From Balneola sp. (lineage in GTDB: Bacteria > Bacteroidota > Rhodothermia > Balneolales > Balneolaceae), in NCBI GenBank assembly GCA_003712055.1, contig RHLJ01000001.1, positions 310,001-374,000 on the forward strand: DNA of 64,000 bases, given 5' to 3'. This document shows, piece by piece, positions 53,025 to 62,976 of this stretch (positions within the stretch are counted from its first letter, which is position 1; each line of letters begins with the position of its first letter). The translations under genes were made by a program, and so were the position numbers. The notes beneath the pieces are model-generated. The model searched no databases. It was not told where the DNA came from and saw only the letters and a program-made list of their open reading frames with translations.

Positions 53025-54061
53025 TTAAGCATTTTAGACACATATTAATCATTGGACTATTAGGCGCTTGTTTTTCAACAAGCGTGATTGCACAAAATGG
53101 TGGATTCGCCGGAGCTGCCAGCAGGTTGGGCTTTGGGCCAAGAGGTATTTCGATGGCTAATGCTTTCTCTGCTTCAACATCAGAAGGTATTTACCCATAC
53201 TATAATCCGGCATTAGCTGCTGAAACTGTAGGATTCAACCAATTAGACCTTGCTGTTTCGTCCCTGGAATTCGACCGGGTTTACCAAAACCTGGGAGCAA
53301 ATTTTAAACTCCCTCCCAATGCAGGAATTTCATTCGGAATTATAAGATCAGGGGTAAAGGATATCGATGAACGTACACTGAGCGGCTATCCACTAGGCAA
53401 TTTTGATGTTTCGGAATATCAGATATTCACCACCTTTGGGATAAAATTCAGCAACAAATTTAACGCAGGTATCGGTTTTAAATTGAACTATGCAAATTAC
53501 CATGAAGATCTCCAGGCAGCAACTGCGGTCGGCATAGATTTCGGCATACTCTACAAAATCAGTCAAAAGCTTAACGCTGCCTTTGTGATACAGGATATGT
53601 TTGCCAATTATACCTGGAACTCCTCTGAGTTGTATGGACTGGCACAATCAAGAAATGTAGTTAATACCTTCCCTACCCGGTTTAAATGGTCATTATCCTA
53701 TGAAACTAATGATTTTGCTGTAGCTGGTGAATATGAGATCCAGTCTTATCTCTCGGAAAGAATTAATTATGATGTATTTGTTCAAGGAACCACGACTTCG
53801 ATTATTGAAACTACCGAAGAAATCTCGACAAGCTCAGGAATTTTCAGGATGGGTGGATCATGGAAAGCTCATAAGCGGTTTTCACTTAGAGGAGGATACA
53901 GATTTAGTGATTTAACGAATTCAAATAGCGGTTCTTTAAGTACAGGATTCTCCGTGTACTTACCGTTTGATGCTTTATCTCCTTCCATCGACTACGCTTT
54001 TGTAATTGAACCTTATCAGGTTGCAAACATGCATGTTTTTGCCCTACGTTTACATTTATGA
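53021..54061 (+). CDS. PorV/PorQ-like outer-membrane barrel protein
   Basis: 346 residues. Signal peptide (about 1-24, ending VIAQ). GFGPRGISMANAFSAS and YPYYNPALAAETV match the N-terminal pattern of PorV/PorQ and the UPF0164/FadL-like barrels. Alternating amphipathic strands run to a C-terminal Leu-rich end (HVFALRLHL). PorV proteins shuttle type IX substrates at the outer membrane. It overlaps both neighbours by four bases, so it probably serves the secreted protein encoded just upstream. Confidence 0.82.
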   Translation: MIKHFRHILIIGLLGACFSTSVIAQNGGFAGAASRLGFGPRGISMANAFSASTSEGIYPYYNPALAAETVGFNQLDLAVSSLEFDRVYQNLGANFKLPPNAGISFGIIRSGVKDIDERTLSGYPLGNFDVSEYQIFTTFGIKFSNKFNAGIGFKLNYANYHEDLQAATAVGIDFGILYKISQKLNAAFVIQDMFANYTWNSSELYGLAQSRNVVNTFPTRFKWSLSYETNDFAVAGEYEIQSYLSERINYDVFVQGTTTSIIETTEEISTSSGIFRMGGSWKAHKRFSLRGGYRFSDLTNSNSGSLSTGFSVYLPFDALSPSIDYAFVIEPYQVANMHVFALRLHL

Positions 54062-54999
54062 GAATCATAATAGTCACATTAGTACTTATAGTTATCCCCC
54101 ACTATTCAATGGCTCAGGAAAGTGGATTAAAGCTATTGAATATTGGACCGACTGCATTCGAACTTGCATTATCGGAAGCTACAGTTGCAACCCCAAATGG
54201 AGCTCCTTCTCTTTATTCCAATCCGGCTTTATTATCAATGGCAGAAACTACCACACTAGGTTTGGGATATACCAACTGGATTTCTGATTCAAATAACTTA
54301 TTTGGCGGGATAAATCTTAAAAAGAATCGTCGTGCCGTCGCTTTTTCATTTTATACTTCTGGAGTTTCAGGATTGGAGCAAAGAAATGGACCAGGAGAGT
54401 CTAACGGTGATTTTTCAATTCAATATGTTGCTATATCAGGTGCTTACTCTTATGATTTTGATTACTTCTCGGCAGGCATTTCGGGACACTATCTAAATGA
54501 AGAAATATTTCCTTTTAGGGCTACTGGATACGCAGTTAGTCTTGGGCTTGCAAGTGAACTCTTTAATGATAGACTTACTTTAGGAGCTTCTCTGCTTAAC
54601 CTTGGCGAAATGGAAGAGTTGAATCAAATTGCCACTGATTTACCAAGTAGTTTCAATGCTGGTTTCGCCATAGACTTAATCAGCTTCACCCATAAAAAAG
54701 CAAAAGAATTGCCTGTCTCTATTAGGATGATGGCCGACTATGTAATGCCATTAGACACAGAAGACCAAACCAATGTACAAGACTATAACCCTGACGAAAG
54801 CTACATAAATGTGGCTGCTCTTTTTGAAGTTGCTGAGGTTGTTCAAATCCAAACGGGCTATAAAACCGGAGATAATACCCGCCCTATTTCATTTGGTATT
54901 GGACTTATTACCGAGAAAGTAACATTCAATTATGCATTAATTCCTTTTAATACCGGTTTTGGCACTGTACATTCTGTTGGCTTGCAATATCAATTGTAG
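54058..54999 (+). CDS. Second PorV/PorQ-like outer-membrane protein
   Basis: 313 residues. Signal peptide (about 1-19, ending YSMAQ). GPTAFELALSEATVATPNGAPSLYSNPAL is the same family pattern as the preceding gene (given as positions about 28-56), and strands continue to the C-terminal GLQYQL. The two proteins are similar in design but not close in sequence. They may form a pair at the outer membrane. A gap of only 12 bases leads to the glycosyltransferase genes. Confidence 0.82.
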   Translation: MRIIIVTLVLIVIPHYSMAQESGLKLLNIGPTAFELALSEATVATPNGAPSLYSNPALLSMAETTTLGLGYTNWISDSNNLFGGINLKKNRRAVAFSFYTSGVSGLEQRNGPGESNGDFSIQYVAISGAYSYDFDYFSAGISGHYLNEEIFPFRATGYAVSLGLASELFNDRLTLGASLLNLGEMEELNQIATDLPSSFNAGFAIDLISFTHKKAKELPVSIRMMADYVMPLDTEDQTNVQDYNPDESYINVAALFEVAEVVQIQTGYKTGDNTRPISFGIGLITEKVTFNYALIPFNTGFGTVHSVGLQYQL

Positions 55000-55011
55000 T
55001 ACAGACGGTTT

Positions 55012-56016
55012 ATGGAAGTATCTTCTCTAAAGGAGATGTATCAAAAGGTTAATGAAAAAGCACATACAGTTTTTGTAGTGCCGTTAATTCGATACAATTT
55101 TCCTAAAACAGATTATCTATTCCTGCTATATGAATCTTTATTCTCTGAATACAAGATTTTAAGTATTAGTGTATTCGCGCATATTCGGTTTGCGATCACT
55201 CCCTTATTTAATAGGAAGACTATCTTGCATTACCACTGGGTTGAATTTCAGGATGCTAAGTCATTATTTGGCATGCCTTATAAGCTGCTATGTATTGCAC
55301 TTTACAGGCTTTTTGGGGGCAAAATTGTGTGGACGGTTCACAATCTAAAACCACATGATCAAAAATTTCTCGCCTTACATCATACGATTCATAAGTGGAT
55401 GGCTAAGATATCGTCGGTTATCCATGTACATTCAAAGCATCAGATACCTCAGGTAAGTGATTACTATCAACAGCCTAAAGAAAAATTTGTAGTCTTACCT
55501 CATCCCGTGTTTCCATCCGAAATTAAACCACAGCAAGAAGCAATCGATAAGATCAGGAGAGAGTATTTCCTTGGAACAGATATGTTCAAAAGTCCCATTT
55601 TTTTGATTTTTGGTGGAATTAGTGAATACAAAGGTATTCAGGATGTTATTGATATTCTAAAAGAGCAAAACGAAGAGTTTACGCTTATTCTGGCTGGATA
55701 TATGAAAAAAGGCCAGGAACATGTTCATAGGTATATAATGCAGCATACCAGCCAGGATGAAAGAGTAAAATACATACCCAGATTTATCCCCGAGGAGCAC
55801 TACCCTTTTCTTCTAAGTGCCGCCGATATATGTGTATTCAATTATAATGAGATTTTAAACTCAGGTGGAATTCAAATGGCTCTTTCCTACCAAAGAAAGA
55901 TAATAGCACCCATGAAACCTGGCTTATTGGATTTTAAAAAACATCCCCTGGTTTCTCTTTTCGAGACAAAAGAAGAGTTAAAAGAATTACTGAGTTCAAC
56001 CCTTAGCCGTGGTTAA
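55012..56016 (+). CDS. Glycosyltransferase of GT4-like fold
   Basis: 334 residues. The N-terminal half has ILHYHWVEFQDA and KIVWTVHNLKPHD, typical of GT4-like exopolysaccharide enzymes related to beta-glucuronosyl or mannosyl transferases. The C-terminal nucleotide-sugar domain contains IFGGISEYKGIQDVI and DICVFNYNEILNSGGIQMALS. It has no membrane helix and works in the cytosol. It starts 12 bases after the barrel gene and ends directly before the flippase gene. Confidence 0.88.
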   Translation: MEVSSLKEMYQKVNEKAHTVFVVPLIRYNFPKTDYLFLLYESLFSEYKILSISVFAHIRFAITPLFNRKTILHYHWVEFQDAKSLFGMPYKLLCIALYRLFGGKIVWTVHNLKPHDQKFLALHHTIHKWMAKISSVIHVHSKHQIPQVSDYYQQPKEKFVVLPHPVFPSEIKPQQEAIDKIRREYFLGTDMFKSPIFLIFGGISEYKGIQDVIDILKEQNEEFTLILAGYMKKGQEHVHRYIMQHTSQDERVKYIPRFIPEEHYPFLLSAADICVFNYNEILNSGGIQMALSYQRKIIAPMKPGLLDFKKHPLVSLFETKEELKELLSSTLSRG

Positions 56017-57420
56017 TTGCCGACTATAAAAGAAAAAATAACCCACATTTTTCTTGGTGATTTCATAGGAAAGGGAATCGGATTTATTACAAGTATCTAT
56101 TTAGCAAGGGTATTAGGAACTGAGGCCTTTGGTATTATTACGATCGCTCTTTCCTATGCAGGGTACTGTGCATGGGCTTCAGATATGGGCCTTAGTACTA
56201 TTGGATCAAGAGAAATAGCAAAGCCTGTTGATCAAAGAAACTATAACAGTAAACAAGTGTTGCTGGCCAAATTTATGCTGGGGATTTTAATTTCCCTCCT
56301 TGGTTTTGCGATCATCGAATTCCTAAATCTATCGAACGAAGAGAAAAAGATTTTCCAGTTATATACGCTTTCTATCATACCTATTTCATTGATACTTGAG
56401 TGGCACTATAACGGCTTACAACGGTACGGTACGGTAGCTATTTCAAGAGTATTGACCTCTTCGGTATATCTTATCCTTGCTGTCATTTTTATCCATTCCG
56501 CTACCGATATTGAAAAAGTGCCCCTCTTTTTTATTGCTGGTTTAATTGCTTCTGCCGTTTTTCTCGGACTCATAAACTTGAAGCAACCTATACTCAAACT
56601 CCCATTCGGAGATTTTGGGCAACTAAAAAAATTATACCATAATGGTTTTCAAGTAGGTATTGGCTCTTTTTTCACTAATATGATGCAATACTTACCTCCT
56701 ATAATCATAGGATGGTTTTTAACCGCTTCTGACGCCGGACTATATGGAGCGGCAATGCGCATGATACTTGCCGCAATGATTATTGACCGAATATTTGTTC
56801 AGTTACTCCTACCAAATTTATCTTCTCAATGGGTTGTAAACCGGGATCTTGCTATAGAAAACATGCAATATACTTCTACCTGGTTAATCGTAATTGGAAC
56901 AAGTTTATCAATAGGAATAGCCATATCCGCTCCTTTTATCATCGATCTTTTTTATGGTCTGGAATATGCTGAAAGTACTGTGTTACTTTCCACATTATGC
57001 ATTTTCCTCTTTCTCACTTTCCTGAACAGCCTAAGTGCATTTGGATTAGTAGCCATTGGAAGAGACCATGAATTCCTTAAATCTACTCTGCTAGCTGGAG
57101 CAGTGGCATTAATTCTTTATGTAGGTGCGGGATTCTCTAAAAATCTTACTCTGATCGTAGCTATGGTGTCGGTTGCAGAGTTGATTTTTGTGATCGCTTC
57201 ACTATACTACTTCAAAAAGTATGTCAAGATCAGCATCATACATCCAATTATTTTCACCATCTCTTTAGGAATCGGTCTGTATTATCTTAGCACGTTAGTT
57301 TCGATGCCTCCCTTGGTTGAGGGATTCATTGCCGCTATAGTTATGGTACCTATCCTTTGGCTTGTAAGAGTATTAGATCATGATCACTTTAACTGGTTCA
57401 AATCAAAAATTCTTAGATGA
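56017..57420 (+). CDS. Oligosaccharide flippase (Wzx-like)
   Basis: 467 residues with about 12-14 membrane helices, MATE/Wzx superfamily. The N-terminus GKGIGFITSIYLARVLGTEAFG (about residues 18-39) and DAGLYGAAMRMI are typical polysaccharide exporter motifs. It moves lipid-linked oligosaccharide across the inner membrane. The start is a TTG immediately after the preceding stop codon. It overlaps the deacetylase-like gene by four bases. Confidence 0.93.
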   Translation: MPTIKEKITHIFLGDFIGKGIGFITSIYLARVLGTEAFGIITIALSYAGYCAWASDMGLSTIGSREIAKPVDQRNYNSKQVLLAKFMLGILISLLGFAIIEFLNLSNEEKKIFQLYTLSIIPISLILEWHYNGLQRYGTVAISRVLTSSVYLILAVIFIHSATDIEKVPLFFIAGLIASAVFLGLINLKQPILKLPFGDFGQLKKLYHNGFQVGIGSFFTNMMQYLPPIIIGWFLTASDAGLYGAAMRMILAAMIIDRIFVQLLLPNLSSQWVVNRDLAIENMQYTSTWLIVIGTSLSIGIAISAPFIIDLFYGLEYAESTVLLSTLCIFLFLTFLNSLSAFGLVAIGRDHEFLKSTLLAGAVALILYVGAGFSKNLTLIVAMVSVAELIFVIASLYYFKKYVKISIIHPIIFTISLGIGLYYLSTLVSMPPLVEGFIAAIVMVPILWLVRVLDHDHFNWFKSKILR

Positions 57421-58925
57421 GTAGAAGGCTTTGCATAGGAGTTTTAGGTCTTACCTCAGGGTGGAAAACCATTCTGGATCAAATTGGATGCTGGTTTGAA
57501 GAACTCCATGAGGTACCTGAAGACTCAACTTCTTATTCTCTTCTTATAATTAATAAATCACCTTCTGAGAAAGAGCTTCATTCTATACAATTATTTATTT
57601 CCAGTGGAGGGGCAGTACTTAAGACTATAAAAGCTCTTGACGATTATACACCAGCAAATAAATTAACGAGGATATACAATAACGATTCTCCTCTATTTCT
57701 TACGCACCTTCCCTACCTGGATATTTACCACCAGCAGAGCAATGATTCACTTGCTGATTTATATGACTTTGAGAATGATTTTATTTGTTCTCTTAAAATA
57801 GCACCGGATGACCAGGTAACTGATCGAAGTTATACAAGAAAACGCTTCTTCTATAAACAAGGTAGACATCCAGATGAACTGGTCAGCAAAACTTCTAAGC
57901 ATGAGCTAACAGAGCTTGTTCTTTCTTTAATCAAAGAACTTCATTTTAGCCAATCTCTCCCTTTTATCAATAAATGGCATTCTCCTGAAGTAACACCTGT
58001 TTTCGCATTCCGAATCGATAGTGATTATGGCGATAAAACTTCCATAGAGAAACTTTATGAACTCGGCGCACAACACGAGATTCCAATCACGTGGTTTCTA
58101 CATGTCGAGGCTCATGAAGATTGGCTTTCAACATTTAAAGATTTCGAAGGACAGGAATTAGCTCTTCATGGCTACGAACATGGGACTTCTACTTCTTATG
58201 AGCATGTGATCAATAATATCGAACTCGGATTACAAAAATTAATTGATGAAGGTATTGAGCCAAAAGGTTTTTGTGCTCCTTATGGAATCTGGAATTCGAC
58301 TCTTGAGGAAGTTCTTCAAAAATACTCTTTCGAATATACTTCAGAGTTCACAGTTGGTTATGATGGACTCCCTTTTTATCTGGATTCGAATTCAGATACC
58401 CTCCCTATTCAAATTCCCATCCATCCTATTTGCACCGGGAGCTTAAGTAGAAAACGGGTTTGTGAAAATGAGATGACTATCTATTTTGAAAAGGTTCTAG
58501 AAAGCAAATTAGTACGCTCCTTCCCTGTTATATTTTATCATCACCCACTCCAACAGGGATTAGCTGTTTGGGATACGATTTTCAAAAAGGTAAATAAGCT
58601 AGGCTTAACAAAGCTTAGCTTTTTGGAATATTCAGGATTCTGGAAGGAACGTTTATTGAATAAGTATGAAGCTTATTTCGACACTTCTAATCAGGAGTTA
58701 TCTTTTTCAACTGAATCTGAAGGGTTGATTTATCAAAAATCTTTTGATCATAACAACTTTGAGTTGATTTCAATAGATGAAGCAAGCAACATTGAAATAT
58801 TAGCCAGAGAATCTTATCAGAAACTTTCCCATCAACCTATTAACGAGCTCAAGGAACTTACTTCTTCAACATTCCAATTGCTTAAAACTTCTATCTTAGA
58901 CTGGAGAAATAGAAAAAAACTATGA
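57417..58925 (+). CDS. Polysaccharide deacetylase-like protein
   Basis: 502 residues. The central part (about 195-400) is a NodB-like barrel: FAFRIDSDYGD (motif 1, with Asp), LALHGYEHGTS (His-xxx-His metal pair), GFCAPYGIWN (motif 3) and VIFYHHPL (late His). N- and C-terminal extensions of about 190 and 100 residues flank it. No signal peptide is present, so it may act on cytosolic or membrane-facing glycan, or the extensions may anchor it. It could trim N- or O-acetyl groups from the operon's polysaccharide. It overlaps both neighbours by four bases. Confidence 0.82.
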   Translation: MSRRLCIGVLGLTSGWKTILDQIGCWFEELHEVPEDSTSYSLLIINKSPSEKELHSIQLFISSGGAVLKTIKALDDYTPANKLTRIYNNDSPLFLTHLPYLDIYHQQSNDSLADLYDFENDFICSLKIAPDDQVTDRSYTRKRFFYKQGRHPDELVSKTSKHELTELVLSLIKELHFSQSLPFINKWHSPEVTPVFAFRIDSDYGDKTSIEKLYELGAQHEIPITWFLHVEAHEDWLSTFKDFEGQELALHGYEHGTSTSYEHVINNIELGLQKLIDEGIEPKGFCAPYGIWNSTLEEVLQKYSFEYTSEFTVGYDGLPFYLDSNSDTLPIQIPIHPICTGSLSRKRVCENEMTIYFEKVLESKLVRSFPVIFYHHPLQQGLAVWDTIFKKVNKLGLTKLSFLEYSGFWKERLLNKYEAYFDTSNQELSFSTESEGLIYQKSFDHNNFELISIDEASNIEILARESYQKLSHQPINELKELTSSTFQLLKTSILDWRNRKKL

Positions 58926-59947
58926 AAGTCGGATTTATAGCTCCTTTATCTATTGTTGCAGTTAACGGCGGGGTAAGAACTCAAGCTCATCAAACAGCGA
59001 AAAACCTTAAAAATCAGGGAGTAGAGGTTGATTTCATCTCTCCATGGCAAGATTCTTTAGATGTAGATCTGGTTCATATTTTTACTGCAAGCCCTGAAAC
59101 ATTAGGGATAATTAAAAGGTGTTCTGAAATTGGTATTAAAACTGTTCTTTCGCCGGTGTTCTTTTCTACAAGACCCGCAAAGGATATCTCTCTTAAGCTT
59201 AAGCTAGAGAGAACTGCTTCAAAATTAGGCTCTGGCATTAGTTCGGAATACGGAATTAAAGCTCAGATATGTAATCTTGCCGACAAAGTGGTCCCAAATA
59301 CACAGGAAGAAGCTGACTTGATAATCCAGGCTTTTGATGTTTCAGCTAAAAAAGTTCATGTAGTTCCAAATGGCGTTGAAGAACGATTTAAAGATTCTAG
59401 CCCGGATCTCTTCATAAAAGAGTATGGCCTGAAGGAATTCGTTCTTTTTGCAGGTCATGCCGGGGCACAGCGCAAAAATGTAATCAAGCTTCTGGAAAGA
59501 GCGAAAGACATACCAGAACCAGTTGTTATTATTGGTTCCTTTTATGATGACGACTATGGAGCTTCGTGCAAAAAACTTGCTCAAACTTCTAATGTTACGC
59601 TTATCGAAACTCAGGAACATGACTCTGAGCTTCTTGCTTCAGCTTATGCTGCTTGTAATACCTTCATCCTACCTTCCTTGTTCGAAACTCCCGGGATTGC
59701 TGCTATGGAAGCTGCACTAGCCAAGGCCAATATTGTTATTACAAGGTATGGTGGAACAAAGGAATATTTCGGAGATTTGGCAGAATATATAGATCCCCAA
59801 TCCTCTGAATCGATAGTCAAGGGGATAAATAAGTCATTAACAAAGCCTGAATCATCTAATTTAAGAGACCATATTTTGCAACATTATACATGGTCAAGAG
59901 TAGCCGAACTCACTGCTGAAGTTTATAATACCGTAAGTAAGTTTTAA
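58922..59947 (+). CDS. GT4 family glycosyltransferase
   Basis: 341 residues. The acceptor half starts MKVGFIAPLSIVAVNGGVRTQAHQ at the N-terminus (glycine loop). The donor half holds VVPNGVEERF, FAGHAGAQRKN and LPSLFETPGIAAMEAALAKANIV (about residues 255-277), with the acidic EX7E motif. It is cytosolic. It is the last gene of the secretion/polysaccharide operon, 15 bases before a separate regulator gene. Confidence 0.92.
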   Translation: MKVGFIAPLSIVAVNGGVRTQAHQTAKNLKNQGVEVDFISPWQDSLDVDLVHIFTASPETLGIIKRCSEIGIKTVLSPVFFSTRPAKDISLKLKLERTASKLGSGISSEYGIKAQICNLADKVVPNTQEEADLIIQAFDVSAKKVHVVPNGVEERFKDSSPDLFIKEYGLKEFVLFAGHAGAQRKNVIKLLERAKDIPEPVVIIGSFYDDDYGASCKKLAQTSNVTLIETQEHDSELLASAYAACNTFILPSLFETPGIAAMEAALAKANIVITRYGGTKEYFGDLAEYIDPQSSESIVKGINKSLTKPESSNLRDHILQHYTWSRVAELTAEVYNTVSKF

Positions 59948-59962
59948 GAGCTTTTAAAACCA

Positions 59963-61009
59963 ATGAATATTGAAAATCCTGCGTTATTCTTCTTTAGTGC
60001 CATTGGGGCATTCAATGGACTATTCCTAAGTACCTATTTTGCGTTCTTTATCAAGGAGAAAAACCAAACTACGTTACTCCTTGCCGGTACTTTATTAATG
60101 GTGAGTATAAGAGTAGGGAAATCAGTGTTCCTCAATTTTAATCCATTAATCTCGAATATTTTCATTCAAATAGGACTTATCGCATGTGGATTAATCGGGC
60201 CATTCCTTTTTCTATATATAAAAAGTGTAATGTCGAAGAAACAGATCCATATCGGATATATACTTGGGCATATCCTCCCCTGGCTTATTGCGCTAATTAT
60301 TCTTTCCTATTACTACCCTTATCATGAGTTCAGGCATATTTGGAGAGGTTTTTTGGTACGAAGTATTTATACACAATGGGTCTTATACATTTTGCTATCA
60401 GCAGTTATAGGCAGAGGGCTCTTTATCAAGCTGTTCAAAAAAGAAGAGAAACTTTCCGTTGGTGAGGTCTGGAGTATTAACATCTTGGTGGGAATATTTT
60501 TGATTTGGCTGGCCTACTATACCAGTGGCTATACCTCCTATATCATGGGAGCACTCACATTTTCATTCATCTTCTACTTATCAGCTCTGCTCTGGTTTTT
60601 CAAAGTCAGGAATAACCCTCTTTATTTTGAGACTCCAATGAAATACTCCAATCGAAAAATCCCTGAGAATGAAGCCAAAGAATTTTCTTCCAGGCTAGAA
60701 TTGGTTTTTATTGAAGGTGAGGTTTTTAAGCAGCCTGATCTAAAAATTGCTGATGTTGCTTCTCAATTGGAAGTCTTGCCTCATTATCTTTCTCAGTTTC
60801 TTAATGATAACCTTGGTAAGAGTTTTTCGGCTTTCGTTAATGAATACAGGATCAAAGCTGCTGAAAAACTACTTAGAGAAAATTCTATCCTGACTTTAGA
60901 AGCAATTGGAAAGGAAGCTGGTTTCAGATCTAACTCATCTTTCTATAGTGCTTTTAAGAAGGTACATGGGATCACCCCGGCCCAATACAAGAAGTCTTTC
61001 GAGAGCTAA
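59963..61009 (+). CDS. Membrane-embedded AraC-type regulator
   Basis: 348 residues. Seven or so hydrophobic helices span residues 5-210. A C-terminal AraC/XylS domain follows (about 245-345), with DVASQLEVLPHYLSQFLND and EAIGKEAGFRSNSSFYSAFKKVHGITPAQY as its two helix-turn-helices (about residues 262-280 and 313-342). This 7TM-AraC layout is common in Bacteroidota and lets a membrane sensor bind DNA directly. The signal and target are unknown; the preceding operon is one candidate. A strong terminator follows. Confidence 0.92.
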   Translation: MNIENPALFFFSAIGAFNGLFLSTYFAFFIKEKNQTTLLLAGTLLMVSIRVGKSVFLNFNPLISNIFIQIGLIACGLIGPFLFLYIKSVMSKKQIHIGYILGHILPWLIALIILSYYYPYHEFRHIWRGFLVRSIYTQWVLYILLSAVIGRGLFIKLFKKEEKLSVGEVWSINILVGIFLIWLAYYTSGYTSYIMGALTFSFIFYLSALLWFFKVRNNPLYFETPMKYSNRKIPENEAKEFSSRLELVFIEGEVFKQPDLKIADVASQLEVLPHYLSQFLNDNLGKSFSAFVNEYRIKAAEKLLRENSILTLEAIGKEAGFRSNSSFYSAFKKVHGITPAQYKKSFES

Positions 61010-61010
61010 G

Positions 61011-61053
61011 GTGAATTTGGGATAAGAAAGATCTTATCCCAAATTCACTTTTT
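61011..61053 (+). terminator. Strong Rho-independent terminator
   Basis: A perfect 17-base stem (61011-61027 with 61032-61048), 4-base loop AAGA, then TTTTT. It ends the AraC-type gene and probably the upstream operon if there is read-through. Confidence 0.95.
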
Positions 61054-61145
61054 AGCAATTTTCTTCGAATTTATAAATCCGAAGTCCTTTCCTAAATAAT
61101 AAGCTTCATTTTTTGTCATTTTCCCGAAAACTAAAAATCGGAGAA

Positions 61146-61565
61146 ATGAAACAGACTATACTTCTACTCATCTTTTTTGCTGTTAGTACAACAGTCTATG
61201 CCCAAACAGAAACAGAAGCGATTCAAAATACTTTGCTGGATTATATCGAAGGCACTGCTAATGGGGAAGCAGATCGCCTCAAAAGAGCCTTTCATGAAGA
61301 GCTTAACTTATATAGTATCCAGAACGGTGAGCTCAGAGTACTTCCCGGAGAGACTTATATCACCTATTTTGAAAACGGTGAAAAGCGAGATAGAATCGGA
61401 AAAATCTTATTCATTGATTATGCGAATGATGCTGCTTCAGCAAAAATCGAGATCATTACTCCAGGACGTAAACGAGTTTATACAGACTACCTTCTTCTAC
61501 TCAAGATCAAAGGAGAATGGAAAATCATACACAAGTCATACACTTATGAGAGTTACGATGACTAA
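61146..61565 (+). CDS. Exported lumazine-binding/NTF2-like protein
   Basis: 139 residues from the ATG at 61146, which has GGAGA six bases upstream. Signal peptide (about 1-20, ending VYAQ). The rest is a single NTF2-like domain of the Lumazine_bd_2 type, with EAIQNTLLDYIEGTANGE and the final strands LLLKIKGEWKIIHKSYTY. The fold often holds a small ligand or helps an enzyme; no active residues are evident. An ATG at 61113 gives a longer form without a clean signal. It overlaps the serine hydrolase gene by eight bases. Confidence 0.83.
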   Translation: MKQTILLLIFFAVSTTVYAQTETEAIQNTLLDYIEGTANGEADRLKRAFHEELNLYSIQNGELRVLPGETYITYFENGEKRDRIGKILFIDYANDAASAKIEIITPGRKRVYTDYLLLLKIKGEWKIIHKSYTYESYDD

Positions 61566-62967
61566 AAAGACTCTTCTTCTCATACTTCTATTTTCTTACC
61601 TACCCTCTTTTTTACATCAAATCTGGGCCCAGGATTTAAGTGAGCTTGAGGCAAGGCTTGATTCAGTGATCGAGATGAATATGGAATCCAGTCACACTCC
61701 TGGATTAGCTTACATCCTGGTAAAGGATGGAGAAGTAGTATTGAAGAGAGGTTATGGTTTTACCACTCTGGGCGAGGCAATAGAACATGTCAATCCGGAT
61801 TCTACCATTTTTCGAATTGGATCTGTTACAAAGACTTTTACTGCTCTTGCATTACTCCAATTGGTAGATGATGGAAAAATAAACCTTCATGTAGATGTAA
61901 ACAAATACCTGACTTCTATTCAGGTTCCGAATTCTTATGAAGCACCCATTACTGTTCATCATTTACTGACACATACTGCTGGTTTTGATGAAATAAATGG
62001 ACGCAGAGTTTTTTCTGAAGATCAATTAATTCCACTTGATGAGTTTCTTGAAGACCGACTAATAAGAGTTAGAGAGCCAGGAGGATTCATTTCATATTCA
62101 ACCTACTCAATTGCATTAGCTGGGTTAATTGTTGAAGAGGTTTCGGGGATGGATTTAGAAAGGTATATGAAGACAAAAATCTGGGAACCTTTGGAAATGA
62201 CTATGACCAGCATTGAACCACCAGAAAGTCATCATCCATTTATTGCAGAAGGCTATGAATATAGAAACGGTGTAAATGTCCCACAACCCTGGGAATGGTA
62301 CCATACTTTTCCTGCCTCCTCAATCAATAGTACGGTTACCGATATGGCTCAATACATGTTGATGCTCCTCAATAAAGGTAGCTGGAATAACAATACTATT
62401 TTGAGCAACGAAATGGCTATGAATATGCAGACGAACCAGTCAAACATTCATCAGGAAGTTGAAGGTTTTGCCTATGGCTTTTACGAAGACTTTATTAGCG
62501 GTTTAACAGCCTACAGTCATGGCGGAGATATGCTAGGTTACAGTGGGTATCTGTCATTAGTTCCTGAACTTAATATGGGGATATATGTGGTTCACCACCA
62601 TGAAGGAAGCCGATTACGCTTCAATGTACTTTCAACAGTAATGGAGTATTTTGGACATACAAATGAATCCAATCATTCTGAATTCGAGATGAGGTTAAAA
62701 TCCGATCTAAGTAAATTCGCTGGTAATTACAGATGGAGTACCTATTGTCATTCTTGTACAAATAGCTGGCTACCAGATTTAGAAGTCTTGACCGTAAATG
62801 ATGATTATACGCTTAGTGGATTTGGGAGAACTTTTTTCCAGGTATCACCAAACCTATTTAGAAGTACTGACGGACTTAGAACTATGGGATTTAAAGAAGA
62901 GAAAGATGGGAGCATCAAATATATGTCAATGGGGAATACTAGCACTTTTGAAAAAGTAGATGATTAA
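61558..62967 (+). CDS. Serine hydrolase of the beta-lactamase (class C-like) family
   Basis: 469 residues from the ATG at 61558; an in-frame ATG at 61546 is possible. Signal peptide (about 1-24, ending IWAQ). Active-site motifs are S89-x-x-K92 (RIGSVTKTF), the tyrosine motif Y180-S-T (FISYSTYS) and HGG (YSHGGDMLGYS). A C-terminal beta domain of about 100 residues follows, with a Cys pair (YCHSCTNSW). Such exported enzymes hydrolyse peptides, esters or D-amino-acid bonds; resistance activity is not implied. The downstream neighbour encodes the same family. Confidence 0.9.
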   Translation: MTKKTLLLILLFSYLPSFLHQIWAQDLSELEARLDSVIEMNMESSHTPGLAYILVKDGEVVLKRGYGFTTLGEAIEHVNPDSTIFRIGSVTKTFTALALLQLVDDGKINLHVDVNKYLTSIQVPNSYEAPITVHHLLTHTAGFDEINGRRVFSEDQLIPLDEFLEDRLIRVREPGGFISYSTYSIALAGLIVEEVSGMDLERYMKTKIWEPLEMTMTSIEPPESHHPFIAEGYEYRNGVNVPQPWEWYHTFPASSINSTVTDMAQYMLMLLNKGSWNNNTILSNEMAMNMQTNQSNIHQEVEGFAYGFYEDFISGLTAYSHGGDMLGYSGYLSLVPELNMGIYVVHHHEGSRLRFNVLSTVMEYFGHTNESNHSEFEMRLKSDLSKFAGNYRWSTYCHSCTNSWLPDLEVLTVNDDYTLSGFGRTFFQVSPNLFRSTDGLRTMGFKEEKDGSIKYMSMGNTSTFEKVDD

Positions 62968-62976
62968 TGTGATTCA

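Noticed and set aside
61177-61557. N-terminal extension of the serine hydrolase reading frame
   Set aside because: It overlaps the NTF2-like gene in another frame, and the real signal peptide begins at 61546 or 61558.
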